A stretch of DNA of 64,000 bases from Hygrocybe punicea. Taxonomy: Eukaryota > Basidiomycota > Agaricomycetes > Agaricales > Hygrophoraceae. The notes beneath the pieces were generated by a model, which was given only the letters and a program-made list of their open reading frames with translations, had not been told where the DNA came from and did not search any database. This document shows, piece by piece, positions 10,737-22,873 of this stretch. The number at the start of each line of letters is the position of its first letter. The first letter of the stretch is position 1. The DNA is taken from contig OY744470.1 in the NCBI GenBank assembly GCA_963556145.1, positions 1,116,001-1,180,000 of the forward strand. The letters run 5' to 3'. The translations under genes were made by a program, and so were the position numbers.

Positions 10737-12856
10737 TCAGTCGAGGGTGTAGGTGATGCCGTAGAACTCGGCAGAGGGATACTTGCCGAGGATCTGCTTG
10801 ATGACCCACCAGAGGGGCGTACCGTAGGTGACGTGATTATGCATGCCTCGAGGCATTCCTGAGTGCAGGATGGCAAGCCCGTTGCCGTTGCCCGTGAAGA
10901 TGAGAGAGCCCGAATCGCTGTGGTCCGAAAAGTTGCCAGAAGTCTTGCTATAGTTATAGATGACCACGTCCCTGAACTCAAGTCTGAGGTCAGTGCAGGT
11001 ATAGGCCTCCATGCCGGAATAGCGGCCCAATGTAAGCTTAGTCGTGTTGCCCTACTTGCCGACAATATAGAGGGGCTCACCATTCTTGTCCTCCGTGTCG
11101 GGATTGATGATGAGGCGGCGAGGCAGAGCACGACGGATGGGGAGCTGGAGGTCAGCTGGGATTGTCCTGCCCTCGCAAACAGCAGCGATGGGCCAGAAGA
11201 GATCCTCGAGCTCACTGGCGCTGTATTGGTTTCCTGAAGAGTTGAATGTTAGTAAGCGAGATTGGAATGAAGGGGGGGGGGGATGGAACGGAACACACCC
11301 AGGTCGACGATGTTATGCTCAAAATTCTCAAGCTTCGCCCCATCGACAGCGAATGTCGCAATGTCGCAAGTGTAGTGGCGGTCGTCAACCGTGACAGAGA
11401 TCTCGGGAGCCCAGTCGACATCACCGAACCTGTGGCCGTTGGTATCCTGCCACTCGGTGTTGACTTTGGTGAAGAGCGGCTGGAGAGTGGCGTTGTCTTC
11501 ATTCTTGTCGTTCAAGGCATTCTGCTTGCGTCGCAGGGCCGTGCTGTTCTGCCTGCCCGACTTCGACTCCAAATCCACCAATTCTCCGGCAAGTCTAATG
11601 GCATCGCGAAACCCTGTGTTGACAGCGTCTTCGATCTCGACAACGGCATGAGTGAGACGGCGTTCACCACAGACAAGGATGTGCTGAGGGTTGGCCCCGT
11701 CGAACTCGTAATTGGTGGTCGTGTCGGCGACGTGTTTGTTGGTGAGGGCAAGGATCCTGTTGCTGGTCTTCATCTCCTGGAACAGGAACGTGAGGGTGCC
11801 CTGCACATCGTCGGACTGCCTGGCGATGGGGATGCCTAGGCCAGTGTTGAAGGGGTGGTTGAAGCCGAACCTGGGACTGGTGTTGTCCTCGACGCTCATC
11901 AGAGGCGGGCCGGCCAGCCTTTTGACCGACCCTTCATACCACTCGACAACAACATCAGTGATCTGGGCGTCAGCGAGGATGTGAAGGATGTCGGGCATGG
12001 CATCACGAACAGCCCCGGCATTGGTGGTGTTGGGATGAACGGCGATCCACACAATGACTGGGCCAAAAGTTTCCTCCTTGCCATCCTCGACAGTCGAGAA
12101 GCAAACTGTCTTAAGCGCAGAGTACTTGAGGCCATAGGCCTTCATCGATGCCAGGATCTGAGGAGTGACGGTATCCCACACGGCATTGAGCGGTGTACCG
12201 AAGACACCGTGGGCAGTCTTGGTGGGGATTTTGAAGAAGCGGGCTCCAGGCATGGGGATGGGGAAGGGGTTGGTCTCGAGATCGGAATGCCACATGAGTT
12301 TGGGAGGGTTGCTGGAGATTCCGTGATACCAGAAGTTCATCTCGAACTTGGAGATCAGGTCAGGGGCGACGACGGTGACGGTGAGGGCGTCTGAGTTGTT
12401 ACTGAGCTGTGAGTAAAGGGTATCAGCCTCGCTGATGGTGGGAGACGTGGGAGACATGGGAGAGCCCACAGCGTCTTGTGGGGGGGCTGAGTATCTGCGA
12501 TTGAGACAGTCGACCATGAAGCAGGTCACGGCTGAAAACGCAAAAAGATGTGAGTACATGGGAACTGAAACGTGCAAGAAAGAAGATGAAGAGACTTACT
12601 GCCAAGGTGCACGGGGTCAGCCCTCACTTTTTTGACCATGGCTTTGACACCTGGAGCAACGTCTACAAGGTGGACGGACAATCATAAGTGGGAGATAGAC
12701 GTGTGTAATGACGAAGCAGCTCACTTTTGCCCAGGAACCTGAGGGTACTGAGCTCTTCGTCGCTCAGGTCGATGATCTCTGCGGGAAACGCTCAGCACTG
12801 GTAACAAGGAGGAATGATGGGCGCCACTCACTCTTGTTCAGATAAGCAGGATCCAT
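10737..12856 (-). pseudogene. Trypsin-fold (S1-like) protein gene with premature stop
   Basis: Five exons fit exactly: 12832-12856, 12725-12778, 12600-12662, 11299-12531 and 10737-11233. All junctions are GT..AG and total length is 1872 bases, an exact multiple of three (623 codons plus stop). The start ATG gives 'MDPAYLNK'. About residues 280-300 hold 'ILALTNKHV', resembling the histidine region of chymotrypsin-like peptidases. Near the C-terminus 'HSDSGSLIF' resembles the GDSGS serine motif with the first glycine replaced. A TAG at 11054-11052 (about codon 519) interrupts the frame before the serine motif. Reading is otherwise clean on both sides, so the loss is recent, or an assembly error. 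I recognise the fold, not a named family; the substrate is unknown. Confidence 0.72.
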
Positions 12857-13700
12857 GGCAGCAAAAAACAGTTCACAAGAGGTGGTAGTAAGAAAGCATA
12901 AGAAAGTAACTCGTCGATGGGGATGAGTTGGGGAGTGATGGAAAAATGCGAAGAGGGGATCCAATTCGGAACGTGGAGACACCACTGGCATCCCAAAGGG
13001 GCAAGTCACCACTTTATTGTGACTGCCCCCGTTTTTTTGCAGCCAAGTCACCAATGCTGGTGACCGCGCTGGGTCACCAAATTTGCCACGGTGATGAGTG
13101 CACAGTCACCTTGAAGGTGGCCAAAACCTTAGTTTCCCTTACATTACAGCTAGCTAATTGACGTTAACCCCCCCACCTATGTCTCTCCCTACCACCAACC
13201 ACAATCCGCCAACTACCCCACCTGGCCTTGGCCAAACCCACAATTTTTGCCCTATTCCTGCCTCAGCGAGTGCAGCGTCCCCTTTTGCACCAAATTTCGG
13301 AGTGGGAGGATGGGAGGATGGTGCTGCCGAATCGTATTGGCAGCAACTGTGAGCTTTTTTGTTGTCCTGGCTCCAAGCCGTTGGTGCTGGCTTAGGCTTC
13401 TTGGATTAGCCGCTACGAGAAAGCAGGCAATGAGAGATGCCTGCCTCCAATTTGGAATCACACCAGCCCAGAGTTGGACTCTCGACTGCCTAAGGCAGGC
13501 TCTTTTCAAGCACTGGTACGCGTTGCATTTCTGCTTCATTTCTGTTACGGATCGCTTCTGCAGCGGGCTCCGGCAACAATCAACTTAACAGGGGATCGAC
13601 TTCCAGAGGGGAGAACAGCAGCTTTCATTGTTGCTTACAGCTAAGACAACACTGCTAACAGGGGGGGTCAAGGTCTAGTGTCATTGCGAGCCGTGGGGGT
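12857..13700. other. Upstream region of the trypsin-fold gene, no gene seen
   Basis: Presumed promoter side of the minus-strand gene starting at 12856. The sequence is of mixed composition with short chance frames only. No TATA element at a convincing distance and no repeat were recognised. Confidence 0.3.
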
Positions 13701-14724
13701 TACCCAAAACAAGATGAGTCTGCCCCAAGAACCAGACTAAACGTAAAGAAAGGAAAAGAAGAAAAAGTCCGAACCAACAACAAGAACAGTATATATAGTG
13801 ACTGGTCTTGAGGGGAGGTAAATAGAAATACAACCATGAAGCCATAACATGTCCAACTCTACCATGTGTTCACCATGAGGCGTACATGAGGCGTCCTCAT
13901 GTCGATGTTCTCGCGATCCAACTGGAGGCCCAGGTGTCATTGAGGAATAGAGGGGGTCCGGATGACTCGGATGATTTGTCATCGGATCATGTGATGTGCA
14001 GAATTGCCTATTCAGGGTCTACACTTGCTGTAACAGGCAAATGCGCAGTCTGGCAAGTGCGTTGCACGGTCGGGTCGAAGATGGGTATCGTCCAGTGTGG
14101 GGTTGGTGATGAGAGTGTCTTGAGGTGGTGTGGATGTAACAGCAAGGTTGGTATGAAAGAAAATGAAGGAATGTATAAAGGAAAAAACCAACTAGGACAG
14201 TGGGCTAGTCGAGGTCAGACATGTGAACAGCACAAGCTGTACCGGATGATGATGTCTGTGTTGATGATGTATCGAGGAGCGATGTCTTGTCCTGTTTGTG
14301 GAACAAGAAGGTCCACTTGATGTCGGTATTCGTCCAAAAAAGGGTATCATTGTAAACGAGTGTGGGAGATATCAAGGTTATAGATGGAAAAGGTTAAATG
14401 AATGTGGGTCCAGGTTTCGAGTCATGGCACGAGTGACAAGCTGTGGGAACAAGTCGTCGGGTACTGCATTGAAGCGGTGTCGTGCGAACAATATGCGATA
14501 GGGGTTGGTTCACTGTTTGGGAAGTCGTATGGTCTGTGGTCGAAGTCCAAAAGAATGTGCTTCGGCAATGGTCGGATTAGAGAGAACAGTGAAATGTCCC
14601 GTGATCAAGGATTGTCCAGGGCATGCGTGCAGGTGAGGATTGTCGTCGGATCGTCAGGGAGGATAATGGTAGGCACAGAATATGAAAGTGGAAATCATAT
14701 ATCTGGGAATGGCAATTGTCAATT

Positions 14725-14889
14725 ACGTGTCGAGATATTGTTGAGGTGGAAGTCAGAAGTATCAATGGCGGAAGGGTTTCGATGCCGATGCCAAAGATAG
14801 ATCATAACAAAGTAGAAACCGATCAGGAAGGTGATGGCAATGCTGCCAATAACAATTACGGTAATGAGCTGTGTCGGGAGTACAGCCAT
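14725..14889 (-). CDS. Possible small single-pass membrane protein (or first exon)
   Basis: A minus-strand ATG at 14889 opens a 55-codon frame beginning MAVLPTQL. It continues with a run of about 23 hydrophobic residues (Ile, Val, Phe, Leu), then 'WHRHRNPSA'. This looks like one membrane span with a basic cytoplasmic flank. The frame ends in 'NNISTRN', where a GTAATT could be a splice donor. More coding-like text occurs downstream on the same strand ('CAFACYSKC' near 14010-14040), but no exon chain could be fixed. Unknown family; could be chance. Confidence 0.25.
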
Positions 14890-15249
14890 TGTGAATCGGT
14901 TTGTCGTGGGATGAAGTCAACAATATGTCAGGGCGAGGGAAAAGACAATAGCGATGATGTCCGTCGGCAAGGAGACTATTCGGGTACAGCAAGGTAACGT
15001 GGGGATGTGTCCATGGTCGGTCTGGATTGTTCTAGAAGAAGAAAGGAAGAAAAGAGAACAAGGACAAGAATAAACAACAATGTCCAAAAGAAGACAAAAG
15101 GTAAAGGGGAACGAAAAAGGAAGGCATGGTAAAGTGGAATCGTCATCGTGGGTAGTGGAGTCGGAATCGGAGTTGCGGAGTTGAAAAATGTAACAATTTC
15201 CATGATCAAAATGTTGTCCAGGTTCCCCGATGAGCCTCTCCCATCACTT

Positions 15250-18200
15250 ATGGATCCAACTCCGTCACCACGACCACGGAAACGCCAGCGCAAGGCTGCT
15301 GAAAAAGTCACCATCCAGAGTAGAGCTGCGGCTTTGCAACAAACCACACCGTCACCATCAGTGGCCATGGCAGAAGCTGCGACCTCAACTACAGCACCTA
15401 CAACACCTACGGCAGTCATCTCGGTTCCCCGTACTGTGGCTGACATCAGAGGTGACTCGGAATCTGATGCAGAAGATGACAAAGAGGCCTTGTGTGCCGA
15501 ATTTGATGTTGAGGGTGGGAATGCTGCCGAGCTGCTTGAGTACGACGAAGATGGGCTTGATAAGCTCGAAAATGACCAAGGCAGTGATGACGGTGGTGAT
15601 GTAAATGGAAGTGAGTCTGACCTCGCCTCATTTACCACTCAAACTTCTCCTGACCAATGCAAATAGATCTCTTTGCGCAATTTCAAGCCAGCACATGGAC
15701 TGCGGCTGCAGAACGTACTGAGAAAAATCGTTGTGCAGGTGGCCAGAATGCCCAAAAGGGTGTTGTGAGGTTTTGGGAGGTGCGTTAGTGCTGCTTGGAC
15801 TGTGGCGACCTGTGATCTCATCCATATATGTTTCACAGCTGTTCTGCACCCAAGCGCTTGAGAAAGGCACCATCCGCGACCGGATCGTGGATGAACACTC
15901 GCTTCTTTTGTTCATCAATTGGTCAGCAGAGCGCCCGAAGCAGAATCGACAAGGCGTTGAGATTCCTGGGACTTATATTGGGGCGGTGAGGTCTTTGTGT
16001 GCATGCTGCAGTGCCCCGCTGATTTTTCTCACTTCCAGTCACAAATCAAGAAAATGTGCTTTGGCATGTTGCGCATCTGCAAGGTCCAGCATGCACAAGA
16101 TCCAATGCTGGCTGTCAAACGCCCTGCCACCACTGTTTATGTGTATGATCTGGTGAAAACGTGCATGGATGAAGCCCTTCAACGTGCTCGCAGGTACGCT
16201 ATATGGAATGATCCATTGTATTTTGTTCATAAGGCATGATTTTCAGTGGGTTAATACCAGGGGAAGATGCTCCCGATATCATCGCCAACACTTTCCTTGA
16301 TCAAGTCTCTGATGAAAAGCTGGAAGAAATTGGATATAGCTTTCTCAATCACCGTGAGGGTGTGTGGATGTGTTTTCATTGATCAAAATCCACTCATATG
16401 CTCATGCAGTGCGTATGGTCATCAACAGCCATCTGGCATGGACATGCCAGAATGCCAGCAGGAATCGAGGTGATGATTTCCGCGCGCTAAAGCTGTGCGA
16501 GCTCCAGCCGTACACATTCCTCCATCCAAACAAGCAAACATCTGTCTACAGTGTCCTTGGAATGCAGGGTGAGGAGAAAGCAGGCAAGCGAGGCCTCAAA
16601 ACGGTACGGATCTCACAGTGTGCCCTAGACATAGTACTTAATGGTGCCCCAGGTTGTCAACCCCGTCTACAGCACCTTTATTGCTCACCTCAATGCTGAG
16701 AAGTGTCCTTTGGGGGCCATGGCATTTTATCACCACTGGCTTCATGATGTATTCCATCTCACTGAGAAGCTCTCGATTGATTGGGCCATCAACAAATCAT
16801 GGCGAGAGGTGTGTCAGTTGTCCCAGTGTTGGATATAGGCTTACTTCCTCCTGGAGAAGGTCCGTGTACTGTTTGGATCATCGCCTATCAGGCCTTACAA
16901 CGAATCCAACTTGTATAACCTTTACTGCCAAGCCTACAAAAGGGCTGGCTTCATCTCTAACATCAAGGTCCACTTCCCACACCACATCCTTGGGTACCTG
17001 CAAGAGCGCCTTGGGTACGTTGACTGCACGCACGGAAAATAAATCTCCTGAAATGTAACCATTGTCAGTGTTGATAAGAGTGACACTGCGAAGCTTGGGT
17101 GGAGCCGTGGAACGTACCTGGACACATATGCTCTGGCACTTCCGAAAGCTGTGAGATGACCAGATTATGATGCCGGAGTGTATTGCTCACTGCAGATTTC
17201 CTTAGGCCATTCTTGCAATGCATGGATTTAAACTTCACAAGAATTATGACCCACTCTGGCACCATACCAGGGTGCCAGATACTTTCCTCTGGCGAGTCTA
17301 TCCAATGGCCGAGGGGATCCTTGACACAATTGAAGGTGTGCTTATGTTTCACATTGACAGTTTTGGTCGATCATAGTTGCCTCTAGGGAAAAAGAACCTC
17401 TCGGGGGCATCAAACTACTGGCAAATGCTAATTGAACTCCGGCCATACCTTTTCCAGGTTCGTCATCACAGCTTGTGAAACAGATTCATTGCGATATACT
17501 ATTTTTACTTAGTGTGCAGCGGCCTTGTATCAAGTACGACCCGACTCTGCACTGTTCCGATTGCCAGCCCTCATTCAGCCTGATGTTCAGGCATGGATGA
17601 AGATGGTGTTCCCTTCTGAGCTGTGCACACTGCGTGCAAATGCTGGCAGTCCCGTTGACCTTGCACGGATCCAGAATGAGGCACTACGTCTTTTACTAGA
17701 AGAAGTATGGACTCTGCTCACAGCACAGCATATTGAGTTGCAGAAGCTCACTCATCTCATGCAACGACAAACAGCAATGTTGTCTCCAGCAAAAGGATAC
17801 AGCAATGAGACATATGCAGACCGAGGTGAGTATGATTCCTGCCCTGTTCAGCCATTCATGATCTGTGACAGTCACAGCGCTGAGACCATCGGCATCCATG
17901 ACACCAGTCTTGCATCAGGAGCAGGATCCTCCATTGATGAATGAGAAGGGGCTGCACACACTCCTCCCCATCCTCGATTGTGGCGAAAACCCCTTTCTGG
18001 TGAAAGATACCAGAGTGCTGGTTCCTTCAACACTTCCAATCATTGATCCCACGATGCGTGAATTGGAAGACACAGGTGTGTATGCAGCTGAGGATCATAC
18101 CCTTCATGCCTTTGTCTGTGCATCCCCTCTGGGTCATAGTGTGCCTCGGACTCGGACTCCAGTGGACCTTATTTTGCCTCCTCTGCCAGCATTTCACAGA

Positions 18201-18999
18201 GAAGGTCAGCATAATCATCCACGTGGACATTGATGGATGCTAATGCTTTCTCTAGGTTCCCCAAACACCCTCTGGCCACCAATTCTTGGGCAGAAGTGCA
18301 TAAGATGGGTCGATGTATTTGCACTCATCCAACAGCCAAAGTTCCTGTATGATGTGTACAAACCCTCCGCTCTGAGCTTTGACCAGATGACAATAGCCTC
18401 AATTTGGAAGTGCTGGGATTCCGGTGAGGCTGTCCATGACAAGAATGGCAACATCTCCGGAATGAAGCCACCGATCCGCCAAATTGAGCAGCAGTTTGGT
18501 TCAGGATGGCAGAAAGGATCTAAAGTGTGTTTCTTTTCTTTTCAAGACTTGCCCTGCATTGAAGCCTGACATGTCATGTGTGATCCGCAAGGCACGAAAA
18601 TGGTTTGAGAGATTTCGTGAAATTCCAGAGTGGATCGATGCAGAGATGCGTTGCCAGGTAGTATCCCCAAAAGCTGTCATGGCTCAGCTTGAGGCCATGT
18701 GGGGCATACCTGACAAACCTCGCTTAGGCATGAATGCACTTTCACAGCATCTCAAATCGGCCATTCAAGATTTACCACAGAGGGTTGTAAGTCCTGTGCT
18801 TGGTTTAACTGTCTCAGTTTTCATTAATATCAAACAGATTGATTCCTCATCTGTGTCCTTGGGTTCAACATCAAGCTTGACAAGTCCAGAATCACCTTCT
18901 GTGCCGCTTCCTGACATGTCAACCGCTCAGCAAAAGAAAAAGCATGCACCAACCATTGCAGGGCAAAAGAAATCAAAGCATGGAAAGCCTAACGAATAG
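15250..18999 (+). CDS. Crypton transposon recombinase (tyrosine recombinase with GCR1_C domain)
   Basis: Multi-exon gene. Exons fixed by frame: 15250-15610, 15667-15779, 15839-15985, 16039-16193, 16247-16359, 16410-16603, 16653-16808, 16839-17014, 17069-17150 and 17206-17335, followed by more to 18999. The N-terminus is basic and acidic low complexity ('PSPRPRKRQRK'). Crypton core: 'GGQNAQKGVVRFWE', the arginine region 'NRGDDFRALKLCEL', the 'KVHFPHHILG' histidine region and a tyrosine in 'TYLDTYALALPKAAI'. The stretch to 'RVPDTFLWRVYP' matches the Ndc10-type DNA-binding part. A C-terminal GCR1_C domain ('IASIWKCWDSGEAV' to 'RKARKWFERF', 18390-18610) completes it. I find no premature stop in the exons read. 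One oddity: the gap at 16809-16838 is only 30 bases. Cryptons insert as circular DNA by site-specific recombination; element ends were not found. Confidence 0.82.
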
Positions 19000-19079
19000 T
19001 TGTATAATATCTAACCTCTATAATGCAGCCCCCGTTCCGCTCTGCAACCTTGCAGATGCAGCGCCGGCGTCAATTGACG

Positions 19080-19495
19080 CGATGTGCTTGTCCGCGAGGT
19101 GATCAACATGGGGAACGAGGGGGGCATGTGCCGTCGGACACATTGTAGCACATCTGCGAGGTGGACAAGAGGGGGACAAGAGGGGGACGCGTCGCCGTCA
19201 TCACTGTTGCGTGTCCGCAAGGTGGACGAAGGGGGATGCGTCGTTGTTGCGTGTCCGTGAGGTGGACAAAGGCCTGGGCCGGGGGACGCATTGTTGTTGT
19301 TGTTGCGTGTCCACGAGGTGGACGAGAGGGGGTGCGTCGCCATTGTTGCTTGTCCGCGAGGTGGACGAGAGGGGCACGCGTTGTTGTTGTTGCGTGTCCG
19401 CGAGGTGGACGAGAGGGCGACGCGTTGTTGTTGTTGCGTGTCCACGAGGTGGACGAGAGGGCGATGCGTCGTTGTCGTTGCGTGCTGTTGCCCCA
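19080..19495. repeat. Minisatellite, unit about 44 bp
   Basis: The core 'CGAGGTGGACGAGAGGG' with 'GTTGTTGTTGCGTGTCCG' recurs about eight times. GGTGGAC occurs at 19160, 19221, 19261, 19317, 19360, 19404 and 19448, so the last four units step by 43-44 bp. Length variation comes mostly from the number of GTT triplets. Long frames on both strands are products of the repeat, not genes. Confidence 0.85.
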
Positions 19496-19562
19496 TGCTG
19501 TTGTTGTTGTTGTCATAGCGTAGTTAGCTACAGTTCATTACTTGATCAGAAATTGAGACTTA

Positions 19563-19838
19563 CCTAGGCCGGGAAGTGGGAGCACCACCCCCCGGCCGCT
19601 TCCCTGCTCCTTCCTTTGACTGTTCCGGTCAGTCGTCTGGTCGCTGCGCGCTTGCTCACCCTTGGTCGTAGCCGTCGAGGTGGTTGTGGTGGTTGTGTGA
19701 TGAACCCGTGACACACCGCCAAACCGCGGGTACGGGTCACGGTATGGTCACGGGTGACGAAACCAAACACCCTACCCGTACCTGTGCAACCCGTTTTGGT
19801 AATACCGTGGGTTGACCCAAACCCGTGGTCATCCCTAT
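19563..19838. repeat. CGGGT-rich sequence with a hAT-like end
   Basis: On the minus strand this starts TAGGGATGACCACGGGTT, close to the end of the palindrome at 54704 (TAGGGAATAGCACGGGTT). It is full of ACCCG/CGGGT words. The far end could not be matched and no target duplication was seen, so the boundaries are provisional. Confidence 0.35.
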
Positions 19839-20130
19839 TGCCTCTACCACCCAGTTTTCCCTCGGTGTCGATGTGACTCTCCTTGAACCGCAAGATGGCT
19901 TCCCTGGAAAACACAAATGCGGCCACGACATTTGTGTCAAGACAAACCTGTATGTCCTCTGGAGTGAGGTCAAGGAAAGGTTTCCAGATGCCCTGGCCAA
20001 CGTTGAAGAGAGCTGCATGGATGGAGAATGCCAGGCTCGGAAAGTGTGCTTGGATGGAAGTGAAAACTCTGGAAATCTCTTTGGGTGTGTAGCTGGGGAT
20101 AGCAAAGTGAGCAGACTGTATGTGATTGAC
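19839..20130 (-). pseudogene. Short-chain dehydrogenase/reductase fragment
   Basis: Minus-strand translation reads 'YTPKEISRVFTSIQAHFPS', then 'LFNVGQGIWKPFLDLTPEDIQ' and 'CLDTNVVAAFVFSREAIL'. This matches the NNAG-region and following helix of fungal NAD(P)-dependent short-chain dehydrogenases; here the NNAG motif is changed to FNVG. Both the Rossmann start (TGxxxGxG) and the Ser-Tyr-Lys active site are missing. The left side ends in CGGGT-rich repeat sequence at about 19838 and the right side near the mariner-type element. A gene relic destroyed by insertions. Confidence 0.6.
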
Positions 20131-20641
20131 ATAAAAAAAAAGTCAATTTACAAAGTAGAAAGGTTTAAAATGAACATACATTCCCAAGGAAGAGATGTCG
20201 ACAGAGGGAGATGACGAGCAAGACACGAAGAGTGGTGACCTGGCGTGCCAAACGAGCTGTGACCGAGCGCTGGCGACAACGCAAATGCTGTGACCGCCAG
20301 CAAGAGCGAGACGGTGACCAGAGGCCAAAAGCAGCCATGACCTCAGTCAACAGTCACGGGAATCCAGTTGGGAACTTACACATCAGGACTTTCAACATTT
20401 AGTCGGGATCTAAAGTTATTTCTAAAGTTGGCAGCAAAATATAATCTAAAGATTTACATTTAGGCCAAATCTAAGTATGGAATTTAAGTCATGAATAAAT
20501 AAATGTCTAAATTAATTGTTTTCTCTTGCCTTTAGATTAGTCCTGCGATCAAAATAATAATCAGTGCTAAAGTGCAGAGGGAAAGTATAATTTAGATTTG
20601 AGTTTACTCAGGTTTGCTAGTCCAAATTCAGGCATCACTTG

Positions 20642-22606
20642 AAGACAAACCAAAAGTTATAATTTTGATAGAATTAAAACATTTAATTTATTGGATATCA
20701 AAATGTACCATTTTGGTAGTTATCAAAAGTTAAGATTCCGTCAGAACCAAAGCGATTGTACGCTCCCATCGCCCACTCATCACCCACTCATCGCCACTTG
20801 CTGCACATGCACATTAGGATAAGACAATGTCATCGTCTTCGACGCACGACAACAACAACTACAAAGACAAGAAAAACAACAATACTGACAACAACGACAT
20901 CGACGGTGATCGATGATTACCAGCGAGGCCCGGAGGAGTGGTGAGGATGACGACGCAGACAAGGACGATGAGGACGACAAAGACGGCGGTATCGGTGGTG
21001 GCACGACCACTCCTATCGCAGCCGGATGACGGCGACGACCTCCACTGCTAACAGGCAGCAGCAAGGCGGTGACGAGGACAATGGCGGTGGAACGGGGGTG
21101 TCGGGTATTGGGCACGCTCATCGCCCAGCCATCGCCAACCACACCTCCCACTCATCGCCCATGATCAATCCAACGGTGGCAACGATAATGAAGGCCCAAT
21201 GGTCCATGACTATGACCACAACCACTACAAACACGACCACGACCGCTGCCGTCGAATATGATGGCAGCAATATGGGGATGACAGCAGCGGCATTCACCAC
21301 CACCACCCTCATGACTTCCTCAACCACCAATACCACCACCACGAACGATGAAGATGACGACGACAGCAACAGCCCCACGGAATGGCGACAAGATTGCCAC
21401 CACCATCTCTGCCACCCATCCCATCGCCCGCACCCATCGCCCTCACATCCACCCTGTCTCCCCACCCACGCCATCTCCCTCATCCACGCCATATCACCTG
21501 CCTACACCTGCCCTTGCCATCTCCCTTTCCCTCGTCGCCCCCATCTCCCCCACCCTCATCGCCTATGCCACCTCCCTCACCCTCATCGCCTACACCATCT
21601 CCCTGGCCTCCCATCCCATCGTGCCCACTCCATCTCCCCCTGCCCACGCCATCTCCCATCCCCACTCTCCCATCCCATCATCTCCCTCGCCCACACCCCA
21701 CGCCATCTCCCTTGTCCACGCCACATCACCTGACACCTGCCCACGCCATCTCACCTGCCCAATGCCATCTCCCTTGCCCACACCCCACACCATCTCCCTT
21801 ACCCTCGTTGCCCACGCCACCTCCCTCACCCTCATCGCTTACGCCATCTCCCTGGCCTCCCATCCCATCGTGCTCATGCCATCTCCCTTCCCACTCTCCC
21901 ATCCATCATCTCTGTCTCCCTTGCCCACACCCCACGCCATCTCCCTCACCCTCGTTGCCCACGCCATCGCCCACGCCATCTCCCCGCCCTCCCATCCCAT
22001 CGTGCCCCCGCCATCTCCCCCTGCACCATCTCCCTCGCCACACCTCTCTGCCTCCCATCCCATCATGCCCCCACCATCTCCCCCTGCCCACGCCATCTTC
22101 CTCACCCACCCCTATTGCCCACCATCCCCCTACCTCTGTCGTCACCTCACGAACCCCACCACCACGTCAATTGACGTTGGAGCTGGGCTCATGAGGTCAT
22201 GATTGGGTTCATTGGGAGAGGGGCAGACAATGGATGGACAATGGGTGGACAATGGTGGGCTGCGTCCCATGCCATCATACCCATCTCCTTGCCCATGCCA
22301 TCTCCCTCGCCTATGCCATCAAGGCTCCCTGCCTCTGCCCCCTGCTGCCAATGAATAGTGGGACCCTCAAAGCCCATGGCACAATGACGATGGCACCAGC
22401 TGCACAGCAGTGTGATGGCTGGGTGGTGGGCAGGCGATGGGTGGGTGACGAGTGGGCGACAGGTGGGCGACGAGCAGGCGATGGCACGGGCAATAGCTTT
22501 AGATCTGATGGTAACTTGAATTTAAATAGCTGCCGGAATCGTATATTTTGACAACTATTAAATTTATTATTTTAATCCTACCAAAAGTTTTAATTCTGGT
22601 CTGCCT
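20642..22606. mobile_element. Nested element with inverted ends and internal minisatellite
   Basis: About 90 bp at the left (AAGACAAACCAAAAG...) and right (read backwards: AGGCAGACCAGAATT...) are imperfect inverted copies. The surrounding mariner end is continuous once this piece is removed, as shown by the intact opposite end. The flanking triplets are TTG and TTA, in keeping with a TTA duplication as in Harbinger-type elements; that class assignment is tentative. Most of the inside (about 20900-22500) is C/A-rich repeat with no plausible gene. Confidence 0.6.
21380..22200. repeat. Irregular CCATCTCCC-type minisatellite
   Basis: Words CACGCCATCTCCC, CTCATCGCC and CCTCCCATCCCATCGTGCCC recur many times in varying order over about 800 bp. 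Three plus-strand frames stay open and give Pro/Ser/His-rich peptides, which is a consequence of the repeat. Purine and pyrimidine are strongly separated between strands. Confidence 0.85.
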
Positions 22607-22873
22607 TTACAGCGGTTTTCACAAGTTTGCAGAATTTTGATTTCGAAAAGTTTCATGTTGGTTTTGTTTGTTGATAGGACCCTGCAAAACCGCACACTGA
22701 AAGAGCTCCAGCCAAGCTTCTTGCTCAGGCTCCGTTCGAAAGAGAGCAATCGGGTATATTATGAGCACTATATACTTGATAACACAGCTTGTATCATGAT
22801 TATGTGAGTTGTCAGTAGGAGATAAGAGAAAATAAGCTATAATGACCATGACCATTTGGAGATGGTACCACTA

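Noticed and set aside
11246..12394. Plus-strand frames over the trypsin-fold gene
   Set aside because: Antisense shadows of a minus-strand gene with five exactly fitting exons.
13886..14800. Plus-strand frames of 130-144 codons
   Set aside because: No recognisable domain, no exon partners and no better composition than the opposite strand.
21348..22202. Overlapping 270-284 codon Pro/Ser/His-rich frames
   Set aside because: They are read from a CCATCTCCC-type minisatellite in three frames at once.
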